From positions 1,612,001 to 1,676,000 of the forward strand of contig CAVXEB010000004.1 in NCBI GenBank assembly GCA_963760735.1: 64,000 bases of DNA, read 5' to 3'. Of the stretch, positions 1 to 6,794 are shown piece by piece (position 1 is the stretch's first letter; every line of letters starts with the position of its first letter). The translations under genes and the position numbers were made by a program. Under the pieces are notes generated by a model that worked only from the letters and a program-made list of their open reading frames with translations, searched no databases and was not told where the DNA came from. The DNA is from CF-46 sp963760735 (GTDB lineage: Bacteria; Chloroflexota; Limnocylindria; Limnocylindrales; CSP1-4).

Positions 1-702
1 CGTGGCGCCGTCTGGCGAGAACTCGTAGCCCGAGACCGTGGGGCAGCCGATCGGGCACAAGACGTCAAATGGGAGCGACTGCAGGACGGCGCCCGACGCA
101 TCGGCCAGCCACAGTCCCGCGGCATCCTCGAAGAGCAGGCGGGTCCCATCACGTGACCACGAAAGGGGGGTCTGGTAACCGTGGTGGTCCGGCAGCAATT
201 CGTGCGCATTGGTTCCATCCGTGTTCGAAACCCAGATCCGCGAGCATCCGGTGGGCCGCTGGTCGTCCCACCAACCCCTAGCTCCACGCTCACAGTCCGT
301 GTCGACCGCCTCGAGTGGAACGAACTTCACGTACGCGATCAGGCCCGAGGACGCAGGGGGCACTGAAGGGGCCTCCGACCGGAGTTCGGCGGATGGTTCG
401 GTGGACGGATCCGCCGACCTGACAACGGACGGCGGCACGACAGACGGCAACTTGACGATGCCGGACCCAGCGATGAGCGCCCCGCCCACGATCGCGCTGA
501 TCAATGCTGCGGCGACGAGCACGAGACTCGTCCGGCGACCGAACCTGGCCGGCCAGCGGCCGAACCAGCGGCGCTGCGGCACGAGGGGGATCGTCGCCAG
601 GACGTGCTGGTAGAAGCGGTCTTCGTCTCCCAGGTCGGCAGCCCGCTCGCGGAGTCCTTGGGCGAGGTACGTATCGACGAGGTCGGGGTCGATGGTGGTC
701 AT
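1..702 (-). CDS. Membrane-anchored sigma-factor partner with extracellular TolB-like propeller (partial)
   Basis: The frame opens at ATG 702, which overlaps the stop of the ECF sigma gene by 4 bases (ATGA), and stays open to the window edge, so the C-terminus is missing. I translated 234 codons. Residues 1-57 form a short charged cytosolic part, 58-79 a transmembrane helix (LVLVAAALISAIVGGALIAG), and about 80-130 a Ser/Pro/Thr-rich linker. The rest looks like PD40/TolB propeller blades (IWVSNTDGTN, LSWSRDGTRLLF, YEFSPDGAT). Translational coupling to an ECF sigma factor plus this topology suggest a sensor/anti-sigma role, but the N-terminus is too short to match a known anti-sigma domain by eye. 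The companion at 51806-53140 has the same plan. Confidence 0.72.
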   Translation of the reverse strand, partial: MTTIDPDLVDTYLAQGLRERAADLGDEDRFYQHVLATIPLVPQRRWFGRWPARFGRRTSLVLVAAALISAIVGGALIAGSGIVKLPSVVPPSVVRSADPSTEPSAELRSEAPSVPPASSGLIAYVKFVPLEAVDTDCERGARGWWDDQRPTGCSRIWVSNTDGTNAHELLPDHHGYQTPLSWSRDGTRLLFEDAAGLWLADASGAVLQSLPFDVLCPIGCPTVSGYEFSPDGAT

Positions 703-1262
703 GCCTGGGTCTCCAGCGCTCGTCCGAGCGCCTTTCGCGCGGCGTGGAGCCGTGACTTCGCGGTGCCGACGGGAATGCCGAGCTCCCGCGCGACCTGGTC
801 CAGAGGGCGCTCCTCGAGATGGTGGAGGGCAAGGATCTGGCGATCGGCGATCGACAGGCGATCGAAGGCGGCCAGCACCGCGGCGCGCTCGAGCGCATGC
901 GGCGCTGGATCCGCGGCTTGCAGAGCCGCTCCCTCGAGGTCGATCTCCCTTATGCGCCCACGCCTGCGCAGCAGATCACGGCAGCGGTTTGCGAGGATGG
1001 TGTTCAGCCACGCGTTGAACCGGCGCTCGTCACGAAGCCGCGGGAGGTTCTGCCAGGCCGAGACGAAGGCATCCTGGGTGGCATCCCGGGCGTCTGCCTC
1101 GTTCCTGACGATCGTGCGGGCGAGCCTGAGCAGGCCCGGCAGCCGGTCCGCCATCAGGAGGCCGAATGCGTCGGCGTCACCGCGCGCCGCTCGGGTGATG
1201 AGGACGTCATCGGCGACCGACGCCGCATCGCGGGTGCCTCGGGTCAGGTCCAAGGCGCACAT
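699..1262 (-). CDS. ECF-family RNA polymerase sigma factor
   Basis: A 187-residue alternative sigma factor that would direct core RNA polymerase to a stress or surface regulon. Region 2 spans roughly residues 25-95 (DARDATQDAFVSAWQNL is the typical sigma-2 helix) and region 4 roughly 125-180, with the helix-turn-helix QVARELGIPVGTAKSRLHAA. ATG 1262 has a GAGGAG ribosome site 7 bases upstream. The stop overlaps the start of the membrane partner at 702, so the two are co-translated and the partner probably controls the sigma. Length and domain order are normal for the ECF group; the specific subgroup cannot be assigned by eye. Confidence 0.93.
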   Translation of the reverse strand: MCALDLTRGTRDAASVADDVLITRAARGDADAFGLLMADRLPGLLRLARTIVRNEADARDATQDAFVSAWQNLPRLRDERRFNAWLNTILANRCRDLLRRRGRIREIDLEGAALQAADPAPHALERAAVLAAFDRLSIADRQILALHHLEERPLDQVARELGIPVGTAKSRLHAARKALGRALETQA

Positions 1263-1592
1263 CGTGGGCTCCTCGTAGGTCGCATGTCACGTATGACGGC
1301 CACCAAGCGGGTCTGGTTCGAGCCTTCTCAAGCTCTGGTTCGTGTAGCCACGGGACGCCCCGGGCCCACCGGCCTGTTGACTGGTGCCTGACCCCCGCGG
1401 ATTCACGCTTCGAACTCCGGGCCGGGAGGTCAAATAGAACGCCCGTTCCGGGAGACCGTGGGATTTGACCTACGTGCTCTGACAGTCATCGGCTGTTCGA
1501 GCGCTGTGCCGGCCAGATGAAGGCGATCCCGACCGTGCTCCAGAGCTCGTGAACAGACTGATGTCTTCGAGCAGCACCTATAATCGTGCGGC
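1263..1592. other. Intergenic region between ECF sigma gene and tRNA-Thr
   Basis: No convincing gene. It should hold the sigma-gene promoter reading left and the tRNA promoter reading right. I do not see a good -35/-10 pair for either. The sequence TATAAT at 1580-1585 lies 7 bases before the tRNA 5' end and could be the -10 box of the tRNA promoter. Confidence 0.4.
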
Positions 1593-1667
1593 GCCGACAT
1601 AGCTCAGCGGTAGAGCAGCTGTTTCGTAAACAGCAGGTCCTCGGTTCAAATCCGAGTGTCGGCTCCA
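1593..1667 (+). tRNA. tRNA-Thr (anticodon CGT), CCA encoded
   Basis: The cloverleaf folds cleanly. The acceptor GCCGACA (1593-1599) pairs with TGTCGGC (1657-1663), followed by T and an encoded CCA. The D arm is GCTC...GAGC. The anticodon stem GCTGT/ACAGC encloses the loop TTCGTAA, giving anticodon CGT, which reads ACG (Thr). The T arm is CTCGG-TTCAAAT-CCGAG. Its 3' half from 1623 is duplicated at 4348-4392, the usual sign that this tRNA serves as an integration site. Confidence 0.96.
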
Positions 1668-1688
1668 CTCCCCTCTTCGTGCTCAGGA

Positions 1689-1716
1689 AGAGCAGCTGTT
1701 TGGAGTTAGCACGGTC
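1689..1716 (+). repeat. Degenerate copy of tRNA-Thr anticodon arm
   Basis: AGAGCAGCTGTTT at 1689-1701 is identical to tRNA positions 1612-1624. The next 15 bases (GGAGTTAGCACGGTC) still resemble the tRNA's CGTAAACAGCAGGTC. It lies 22 bp after the intact tRNA and looks like a scar of an earlier insertion or duplication at the same target. Confidence 0.5.
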
Positions 1717-1726
1717 TTTGCGGCGG

Positions 1727-1762
1727 ACGAAGACCTGCTAACTGACGAAGACCTGCTAACTG
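1727..1762 (-). repeat. Tandem 18-bp repeat carrying the AGCAGGTCTTC core (two units)
   Basis: ACGAAGACCTGCTAACTG occurs twice head to tail (1727-1744 and 1745-1762). On the minus strand each unit reads CAGTTAGCAGGTCTTC, close to the tRNA-Thr segment ACAGCAGGTCCTC. Two units and no spacer series mean this is not CRISPR. Further copies lie at 1844, 1866, 4278 and 6735. Confidence 0.7.
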
Positions 1763-1843
1763 GACAGGTTCCTACCCTCGGCGAGGGCCGTCCAAGCACG
1801 AGCGTGTCTGCCGGCGAGGCGAGACGCCAACATCAGGGCCCAC

Positions 1844-1876
1844 GAAGACCTGCTGTCTTCCAGATAGCAGGTCTTC
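1844..1876. repeat. Perfect inverted pair of the AGCAGGTCTTC core (hairpin)
   Basis: GAAGACCTGCT (1844-1854) and AGCAGGTCTTC (1866-1876) are exact inverse complements separated by 11 bases, so the site can form an 11-bp stem. It is built from the same core as the tandem repeats and the tRNA segment 1632-1642. It could be a paired recombinase site or a structured DNA target; it lacks the T-run of a terminator. Confidence 0.6.
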
Positions 1877-1959
1877 CCGAATACAGGAATCCGGCTGATC
1901 GGTCGCGCGGTTCTACCGCCACGCGGTCTGTGATGACCGACCGCGTACGGTCTCGTCCA

Positions 1960-2261
1960 ATGAAGCTCTCCGACCAGTACGACCTCGAGGGCTTCCAGCA
2001 GGACGTCAACTGGCGGGCACCTGCGTTCGTTCGGGACCCAACTCGTCGCAGCCGGCCTGGATGAGTTGGCATCGATTGACTTCTGGGATGAGGACGTCGG
2101 CCGCTTCTACGTCGCAACGGAGGCCGCCATCTACATCGGCGTCTTCACGCCACGTCGCGACAGCGGGTTTGATCTCAACCTGAGGCGAGCGGCATACCGT
2201 GGCGTCATGTGTCCTCCTTGCGATCACCACCGATGTGGGCGAGGGAACCGTCGTCAAGTGA
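1960..2261 (+). pseudogene. Small hypothetical protein broken by two +1 frameshifts
   Basis: Three successive frames join into one plausible protein of about 100 residues. The first frame starts at ATG 1960 (MKLSDQYDLEGFQQDVNWR). The second, entered near 2030-2050, gives LVAAGLDELASIDFWDEDVG and AAIYIGVFTP. The third, entered near 2180, gives VASCVLLAITTDVGEGTVVK and a stop at 2259-2261. The total of 302 bases is two more than a multiple of three, so two extra bases explain it. I do not recognise the family. It sits inside the tRNA island, convergent with the TetR gene. No ribosome site is evident before 1960. Confidence 0.4.
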
Positions 2262-2368
2262 GGATCGAGGATCCGGCCTTGGAACGAGCGTCGAATCGCG
2301 ATCGAGAGCTGAAGCGGCTGGCGGAGTTCGGGACGGTCTGCCTCCGGCGCCACGGGCGACACGGTCGG

Positions 2369-3121
2369 CTACCAGCGGAAGAGCGCCAGCTCCTCTGCGA
2401 ACGACAAGTCCACGACCTCCGAGGGGACTTCGTCAGAGGCGGCGGCCCCGGTCTCAGGTGGCAGGAGCTGTCGTGCGAGGGTCGCGAACTGCCATGCCTT
2501 GTACCGTTCGATCGGCCACCCGCATTCCTCGGTGAAGGCCTGGTAGGTCTCCCAGCGGTGCACCCCGAACAGCAAGTCGAGCGCCAGTGATGGATCGAGT
2601 CCGGGACGTAGCTCGCCGCCGCGAGCGAACGTCTCGATGACCTGCCGCATTCCATCCCGCCGGCGCCGTTCGAGTGCATGCCACGCTTCGTCGACGCCAG
2701 GGTCCACCGATGCGGCCGCGCGGACGGCGGGCATCAGTGGGCTCACGCCCCGATAGATCTCGTTGCCGTACTCGACGATGAGCGCGAGACGCCGCGTACC
2801 GGATGTCGCGGCCATCACGTGACCGAACCAGGCGCGCTCGATTGGCTCTTCGGGACCACCCTGCTCACCACCGGCCACGTTCAGGGCCGCGAGGAGCAGC
2901 TCGGCCTTGGTATGAAACGCGAAATAGACCGTCTGTACGGCGACTCCTGCGTCGGCGGCGATCGTTTCCATCGTCGTGGCCGCGTAGCCCGGGCCCTGGA
3001 AGCGGATCAGGGCGGCCTCGATGATCCGGCGACGGGTCGCCTGCGCTCGTTCACGTCGGGTGGGGCTCGGAACGTCCGATGGAGGAATTGGGGGCTTGAC
3101 TGCGGTCATGGTGGACAGCAT
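2369..3121 (-). CDS. TetR/AcrR family transcriptional regulator
   Basis: A 250-residue repressor. After a 20-residue Pro-rich tail comes the TetR DNA-binding domain at about residues 24-72, with helix-turn-helix TMETIAADAGVAVQTVYFAF and the usual T-V-Y-x-x-F ending. The C-terminal ligand-binding half is variable, as expected. ATG 3121 is used; ATG 3109 is an alternative. It is divergent from the SRPBCC/membrane-protein pair, and an inverted repeat in the 56-bp gap (3133-3152) is the likely operator, so it probably represses that pair and itself. It is cargo of the tRNA-Thr island. The ligand is unknown. Confidence 0.88.
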   Translation of the reverse strand: MLSTMTAVKPPIPPSDVPSPTRRERAQATRRRIIEAALIRFQGPGYAATTMETIAADAGVAVQTVYFAFHTKAELLLAALNVAGGEQGGPEEPIERAWFGHVMAATSGTRRLALIVEYGNEIYRGVSPLMPAVRAAASVDPGVDEAWHALERRRRDGMRQVIETFARGGELRPGLDPSLALDLLFGVHRWETYQAFTEECGWPIERYKAWQFATLARQLLPPETGAAASDEVPSEVVDLSFAEELALFRW

Positions 3122-3132
3122 ACTCCAGCACT

Positions 3133-3152
3133 CACTAGCGTGACCTCTAGTG
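3133..3152. promoter_or_regulatory. Probable TetR operator (CACTAG-N8-CTAGTG)
   Basis: A perfect 6-bp inverted repeat, CACTAG/CTAGTG, with an 8-base spacer lies in the gap between the divergent starts at 3121 and 3178. Flanking ACTC and GAGT extend the symmetry imperfectly. Position and symmetry fit autoregulation by the adjacent TetR protein and control of the SRPBCC operon. Confidence 0.55.
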
Positions 3153-3177
3153 GCGAGTCTGATAGCGCGAGGATGCC

Positions 3178-3657
3178 ATGACCGCGGTGATCGAGAACAC
3201 GATCGACATCACCCGCCCGCCCGATGCGGTCTTCGATTACCTTTCCGACCTCCAGAACGAGCTCCAGTGGAATCCGGATTGCGTATCGGTGGAGAAGCTC
3301 ACCGACGGGGCGGTTGGCCTGGGGACACGGTTTCGGGCCAAGTGGAAGCAAGGCCCGGCCATCGAAACCGAGTGCACGCTGTTCGAGCGGCCGCGATCCT
3401 GGCGGTACGAGAACGGCGGCCCCGCAAGCCTGGTGCTCACGATCAAGCTCGAGGCAACCCCAACCGGCGGCACGCGGATGACGTCGCATGGCGAGTGGAC
3501 GCCTCACGGTTGGTTTCGCCTGGCCTTTCCCGTCTTCATCCGCGTGATGCGACGCGCCGAGCACGGCGTCGTCGCCAACGCCCGACGCGCCCTGGAGGAA
3601 GGGCTCGACCGGCCACCAGGGCGATCGCCAACAGCGTTACCTGCAGGCAGGGCATGA
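3178..3657 (+). CDS. SRPBCC-family (START-like) lipid/polyketide-binding domain protein
   Basis: A 159-residue single-domain protein of the Bet v1/START superfamily. It begins with the typical VIENTIDITRPPDAVFDYLSD first strand and helix, followed by strands such as VGLGTRFRAKWKQG and RMTSHGEWTPHGW. Such proteins bind hydrophobic small molecules or act as cyclases; no substrate can be inferred. ATG 3178 follows an AGCGCGAGGATGCC leader with a GAGGA-like site. Its stop overlaps the next start (ATGA at 3654). Divergence from the TetR gene suggests the TetR ligand may also be the ligand of this protein. Confidence 0.82.
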   Translation: MTAVIENTIDITRPPDAVFDYLSDLQNELQWNPDCVSVEKLTDGAVGLGTRFRAKWKQGPAIETECTLFERPRSWRYENGGPASLVLTIKLEATPTGGTRMTSHGEWTPHGWFRLAFPVFIRVMRRAEHGVVANARRALEEGLDRPPGRSPTALPAGRA

Positions 3658-4118
3658 CTGGACCCGATGCCGCAGTCACGGAGCACGCTTTGGTAGCGGC
3701 TCGAATGGTTGGAACCGGCTCCGAGCGCGGCGCACTAGCCATCCGCGTCGCCGCAGGCATGCATCTCTTCCTGGGCCTGGCCTTCGGTGCTTCCGTCCCG
3801 ATCGTGCTCAGCCACCTCGTCCGCCAAGGCGAGCTGCCGATGTCACCCTTTGGATGGAGGTACATGGCCGGACAGCCGGTCGAACACCTGAGCACCGACC
3901 AGTTCATCGCGCTCGGTTGGGCGCTCGTCGGCGTTTCTGCCCTCGACGTGGTCGCCGGGATCTGGCTCTGGCAGGGTCGCCGCCGAGGTCTCAGGCTGGC
4001 GCTCGCAACCGCCGCTCCGGCCCTCGTCCTCGGCGCCGCCTTCGAGCTGCCGCTGCTCCTGGTCGGCGTGCCGATCCGGACGGCGCTGGCTTTGGCGGGG
4101 CGTCGGGCGGTCCGATGA
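3654..4118 (+). CDS. Small membrane protein of unknown function
   Basis: A 154-residue protein overlapping the SRPBCC stop by 4 bases, so translationally coupled. It has about three or four hydrophobic segments: residues 31-52 (MHLFLGLAFGASVPIVLSHL), about 83-103 (FIALGWALVGVSALDVVAGI) and about 110-140 (LALATAAPALVLGAAFELPL). A basic loop, WQGRRRGLR, suggests an inside-positive orientation. I do not recognise the family. Linkage with an SRPBCC protein and TetR suggests a function in handling a lipophilic compound at the membrane. Confidence 0.68.
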   Translation: MTGPDAAVTEHALVAARMVGTGSERGALAIRVAAGMHLFLGLAFGASVPIVLSHLVRQGELPMSPFGWRYMAGQPVEHLSTDQFIALGWALVGVSALDVVAGIWLWQGRRRGLRLALATAAPALVLGAAFELPLLLVGVPIRTALALAGRRAVR

Positions 4119-4277
4119 GTTCGCCGGATCTCGACTAAGCGCGCGCAAGCTCAGTCGCGACGATCGGCGACTCCGCGCGTCCTCGTGGGCATGGTCGGCG
4201 ATGTATATGCCCACCTCCGAGGGACGATGTCGGCGACATCGCGCCATACCTCAGAGGCTGACAACGGGTTCAGAATC

Positions 4278-4312
4278 GAAGACCTGCTAACTGAGCGGCC
4301 TACGCTCGCGAT
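4278..4312 (-). repeat. Copy of the GAAGACCTGCTAACTG boundary repeat
   Basis: GAAGACCTGCTAACTG at 4278-4293 is identical to the units at 1729 and 1747. Extended to 35 bases it matches 6735-6769 at 29 positions, including the shared GCGGCC and GCTCGCGAT blocks. It lies 55 bp before the tRNA 3'-end copy at 4348, so it is part of the island boundary. Confidence 0.65.
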
Positions 4313-4347
4313 TCCATGCTTGTGCTACAACGCTTACGCCGAACTCC

Positions 4348-4392
4348 TTCGTAAACAGCAGGTCCTCGGTTCAAATCCGACTGTCGGCTCCA
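4348..4392 (+). repeat. tRNA-Thr 3'-end copy (right attachment site of island)
   Basis: These 45 bases repeat tRNA positions 1623-1667, including the anticodon loop, variable loop, T arm, acceptor 3' strand and CCA, with one mismatch at 4381 that unpairs the T stem. No 5' half of a tRNA precedes it, so it is not a gene. It marks the distal end of the integrated island. Confidence 0.88.
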
Positions 4393-4749
4393 ACAGATCA
4401 TGCGTGAGGTCGGGCCCTTTGCCCGCTCTCAGGGCTGTTGTCGCCGTTTCGTGAGCCCTGCTCTGACCCCTTTCGCGACTCTCTTCCACGACCACTCGTC
4501 TGGTGATCTGGGAGCCGCGTGCTTCGGGTGGTCATTGCCCGCGCAACTACCTCGAAATCGAGGTGAGCGGAGAGCGCGCCGGCGGCCACCCAGCCGCTGA
4601 TCGGCGCGTTGCCGTCATCATCCACGACCGTCGAGGGCAGCGTTGTCGGGACAGTTGGCACTGTCCGGGGCGCGTCCTTCGCCCGATCATGAGGGCAACC
4701 CTACAGGGTGACCCTCGGGCCACTCGACCACGCAACGGAGGTGGTGACC
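4393..4749. other. Gap between island boundary and DUF1918 gene
   Basis: No gene I can support. Short frames are open on both strands because of the GC content, but none has a ribosome site or recognisable sequence. GGAGG at 4737-4741 is the ribosome site of the next gene. Confidence 0.4.
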
Positions 4750-4968
4750 ATGGTGGCCAAGCAACGGGACCGCATCCTGATCGACTCCGACAAGGCCGGC
4801 GAACCGGCTCGCGAAGGCGAGATTCTCGAGGTGATCGAGGCCGAGTACGGGACCCGCTACCGTGTCGCCTGGGACGACGGGCACGAGTCGACGATCCGGC
4901 CGGCAGGCGGAATCGCCCATGTCGTCCATCCCACGGAGAAGGTCGGGCCGACGGAACCGCGGCGCTGA
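4750..4968 (+). CDS. DUF1918 domain protein
   Basis: A 72-residue protein matching the small DUF1918 family. It has the characteristic order of a hydrophilic first strand (DRILIDSDKAGEPAREGEIL), then YRVAWDDGHESTIRP near the C-terminus; the WDDGHES block is the family hallmark. The family adopts a small SH3-like barrel and has no established biochemical function. ATG 4750 has GGAGG 8 bases upstream. It lies in the segment between two degenerate copies of the tRNA-boundary repeat, with the eRF1-like gene downstream. Confidence 0.85.
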   Translation: MVAKQRDRILIDSDKAGEPAREGEILEVIEAEYGTRYRVAWDDGHESTIRPAGGIAHVVHPTEKVGPTEPRR

Positions 4969-5173
4969 TCCGGTCGAAGAGCGATCAGATAGCGCGAGGA
5001 GGCCGTTTGCGTCCCACACTGGAGGCCGATCAAGCACCCGCTGGCTCGGCGGTCATCGACGGGCCCCGCTGCTCGTCCCCCTCGTCCCAAGCAGCAGGTC
5101 GTCTCCGTGGCCGCAACGAGTGGAACGGCCGGCGGCGACTCGATGACCGCCCCCAGGGGAAGGAGGGGCTGTG

Positions 5174-5590
5174 ATGACCAGTCCCCGCACTACCGGTGTC
5201 TGGATCTCCGCCAACTCCGCAACCGTGTTGCGCTGGAGCCCGGAGCTCACCGCGCGCCACCGCATCGACTCGACGGTACCTGGCCGGCGCCGCTCGACGG
5301 GACGACCACCCACCGAAGAGCACCCGGGCGGCGAAGGCCATCGCGACGAACACATGCGGGCCTTCTTCGATCAGGTCTCTCGAGTGGTGGCGGTTGACGA
5401 CGACCTGCTCCTGGTCGGGGACGGAGAGGTCGTCGGGCACCTCGCGGACGACATCCGGGCCGACGACGCGAACCACGGCCGTGAGAGACGGATCCAGGTC
5501 CAGAAGAGCGGGCCGATCACGGAACCCCAGTTGCTCGCCCGGATCCGAACGTTCGCGGGATCGCCAGCCAAACGCCACCGGCCGCGCTGA
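5174..5590 (+). CDS. Small eRF1-domain-3-like (baeRF-type) protein
   Basis: A 138-residue protein with the pattern of small bacterial proteins resembling release-factor domain 3: a starting TGVWISANSATVLRW strand, a variable acidic/His middle, HMRAFFDQVSRVV, a strand DDDLLLVGDGEVVGHLADDI, and a terminal helix PQLLARIRTFAG. The role is unknown; related proteins are often linked to stress and ribosome functions. AGGAGG at 5161-5166 supports ATG 5174 (GTG 5171 is also possible). The assignment rests on pattern, not on a conserved catalytic residue. Confidence 0.55.
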   Translation: MTSPRTTGVWISANSATVLRWSPELTARHRIDSTVPGRRRSTGRPPTEEHPGGEGHRDEHMRAFFDQVSRVVAVDDDLLLVGDGEVVGHLADDIRADDANHGRERRIQVQKSGPITEPQLLARIRTFAGSPAKRHRPR

Positions 5591-5840
5591 TCACGGGTAT
5601 TGACTCGGGACTGACCGGGATTCGAAGCCTCGTCCCGCCGCACAACCGCGCACCCGAAGCGCTTGCGCGCGATCACGACCGGCTCGCTGATTGTGAGATT
5701 TGGCCGGAGGACTAGGATAGGTGCGGCCCCCGCTCCGCACGTCGACGACGATCCCTTTTGGGGTTTGGTCAGATCGCGACAACCGGGGGCCTCTGCCGGG
5801 CGCATGAGTTTGCCGAGGGCCCTGGTGGCAGGAGGACGAG

Positions 5841-6656
5841 ATGCCGGCTCGGAAGACCAGGGGGAAGGTCGCGTTCGGTACCCGAGCCGAGCACCGCGCC
5901 GCGAAGGCCGCCGCCGATGCGGCAGCCGCGGCCGCGCTGAGTCAAGCCGCGGCCGGAGCTGCCGATGTGACCCGCGGCAAAGACGAGGCGGCCGTCGCAG
6001 CGACCTATTCGACCCTGAGCGATGCGGCCGCCCGGAGAGGTGCGCGCGACGCCGCCGAGGGCGCTGCGACCCTCGACATGGCCGACGAAGTCGCCGCTGG
6101 CGGAGCACTCGCCGCCGCGCTCAGCACCGACGAGTTCCGCCGCGGCATGGACCTTGCAGCCATCGCCGGCCAGGTCCAGGTGGCCGCGGATCTCGTCCGG
6201 GGTGTCGGGCAGCCGACGCTCGCGGCCTTTCTCGGCCGGACGAGCCACCAGCTGCGCGTCCTGGCAACCGACGCGCTCCGCCGAGCCACCGAGGGCGCTC
6301 TCGTGGCCCACGGAGCGGAGCACCTCGCGGGTGAGCTCGCGGCGCTCGGACGGACCGAGATGGGCGAGGGGCGCGACGAATACGCGAGCTCCGATGCGCT
6401 TGGCGCCGCAAGTGCCGAGATGGCGGCGGCGGCCGTGCGATCGGCGGCCGCAGGAGCCGCTGAACTCGCTGCCGCGGCGGCGATGGGCGGGATGGCGCAG
6501 GCTCTGGCGCACGACAGCGCCGAGCCCCTGGCCGGCGCCGGCGAGGCAGACGAAGGCCTTTCCGGGAGAGCCGCGGCGGCCCACCGTCCGCCAAAGGCGG
6601 CAACCCGGGCTCCAGCCCGGCAGGGATCAGGCAGGCCATCCAGGCCAAAGAAGTAG
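5841..6656 (+). CDS. Alanine-rich hypothetical protein
   Basis: A 271-residue protein dominated by Ala, with Glu, Arg, Asp and Gly, and predicted almost wholly helical. It contains runs such as AAKAAADAAAAAALSQAAAG and AELAAAAAMGG. The C-terminus becomes basic and Pro-rich (APARQGSGRPSRPKK), which could bind nucleic acid. It has no signal peptide and no recognisable domain. ATG 5841 has a strong AGGAGG site. Low complexity in GC-rich DNA can mimic a gene, but the ribosome site and the lack of stops over 816 bases support it. It sits between island-boundary repeats. Confidence 0.55.
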   Translation: MPARKTRGKVAFGTRAEHRAAKAAADAAAAAALSQAAAGAADVTRGKDEAAVAATYSTLSDAAARRGARDAAEGAATLDMADEVAAGGALAAALSTDEFRRGMDLAAIAGQVQVAADLVRGVGQPTLAAFLGRTSHQLRVLATDALRRATEGALVAHGAEHLAGELAALGRTEMGEGRDEYASSDALGAASAEMAAAAVRSAAAGAAELAAAAAMGGMAQALAHDSAEPLAGAGEADEGLSGRAAAAHRPPKAATRAPARQGSGRPSRPKK

Positions 6657-6691
6657 ATCTCCGTTGGAGACGGGTTTCGGAGTGGCCTCGG

Positions 6692-6769
6692 GTTTCGGCT
6701 ACTCCCCACCTTCGTGCTCGAGTTGCGGCGCGTTGAAGACCTGTTGACTGGGCGGCCAGGGCTCGCGAT
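6692..6769. repeat. Degenerate third copy of the tRNA-Thr boundary
   Basis: TCGGCT-ACTCCCC and TTCGTGCTC at 6695-6719 match the tRNA 3' end and its downstream flank at 1659-1684 with small gaps. GAAGACCTGTTGACTG follows at 6735-6750, and a 35-base match to 4278-4312 runs to 6769. This suggests that the segment 4393-6770 was a second insertion at the same target, older than the first. Confidence 0.5.
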
Positions 6770-6794
6770 GAAGAGCAGCCTCTGACGGGCGATG

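Larger units (their letters stand above)
1623..4392. mobile_element. Small genomic island integrated at tRNA-Thr, flanked by 45-bp repeats
   Basis: The tRNA 3' half at 1623-1667 is repeated at 4348-4392 with 44 of 45 bases identical. The single difference (G1656 versus C4381) breaks the T stem of the copy, so only the left copy is a working tRNA. This is the standard product of tyrosine-recombinase integration into a tRNA 3' end. The 2.7 kb between carries a frameshifted small gene, a TetR regulator, an SRPBCC protein and a small membrane protein. No integrase, relaxase, replication gene or phage gene is present, so this is either a decayed element or one mobilised by an integrase elsewhere. 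Confidence 0.72.

Noticed and set aside
1727..1876. CRISPR-like array
   Set aside because: Only two direct units with no spacer, plus an inverted pair; no cas genes in the window.
1668..4347. Search for an integrase or transposase in the island
   Set aside because: No reading frame there shows a tyrosine or serine recombinase or DDE transposase motif; the frames are accounted for by TetR, SRPBCC, the membrane protein and one broken gene.
4398..4661. Possible minus-strand small protein beginning MPTVPTTLPSTVVDDDGNAP
   Set aside because: The first half looks protein-like, but there is no ribosome site, the second half is low complexity, and I know no matching family.
5591..5782. Minus-strand frame ending GFESRSVPSQYP, reminiscent of a translated tRNA T arm (GGCTTCGAATCCC)
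   Set aside because: The bases flanking the TTCGAAT loop do not pair (GAGGC against CCCGG) and no anticodon arm or acceptor stem can be drawn, so it is neither a tRNA gene nor a convincing remnant.
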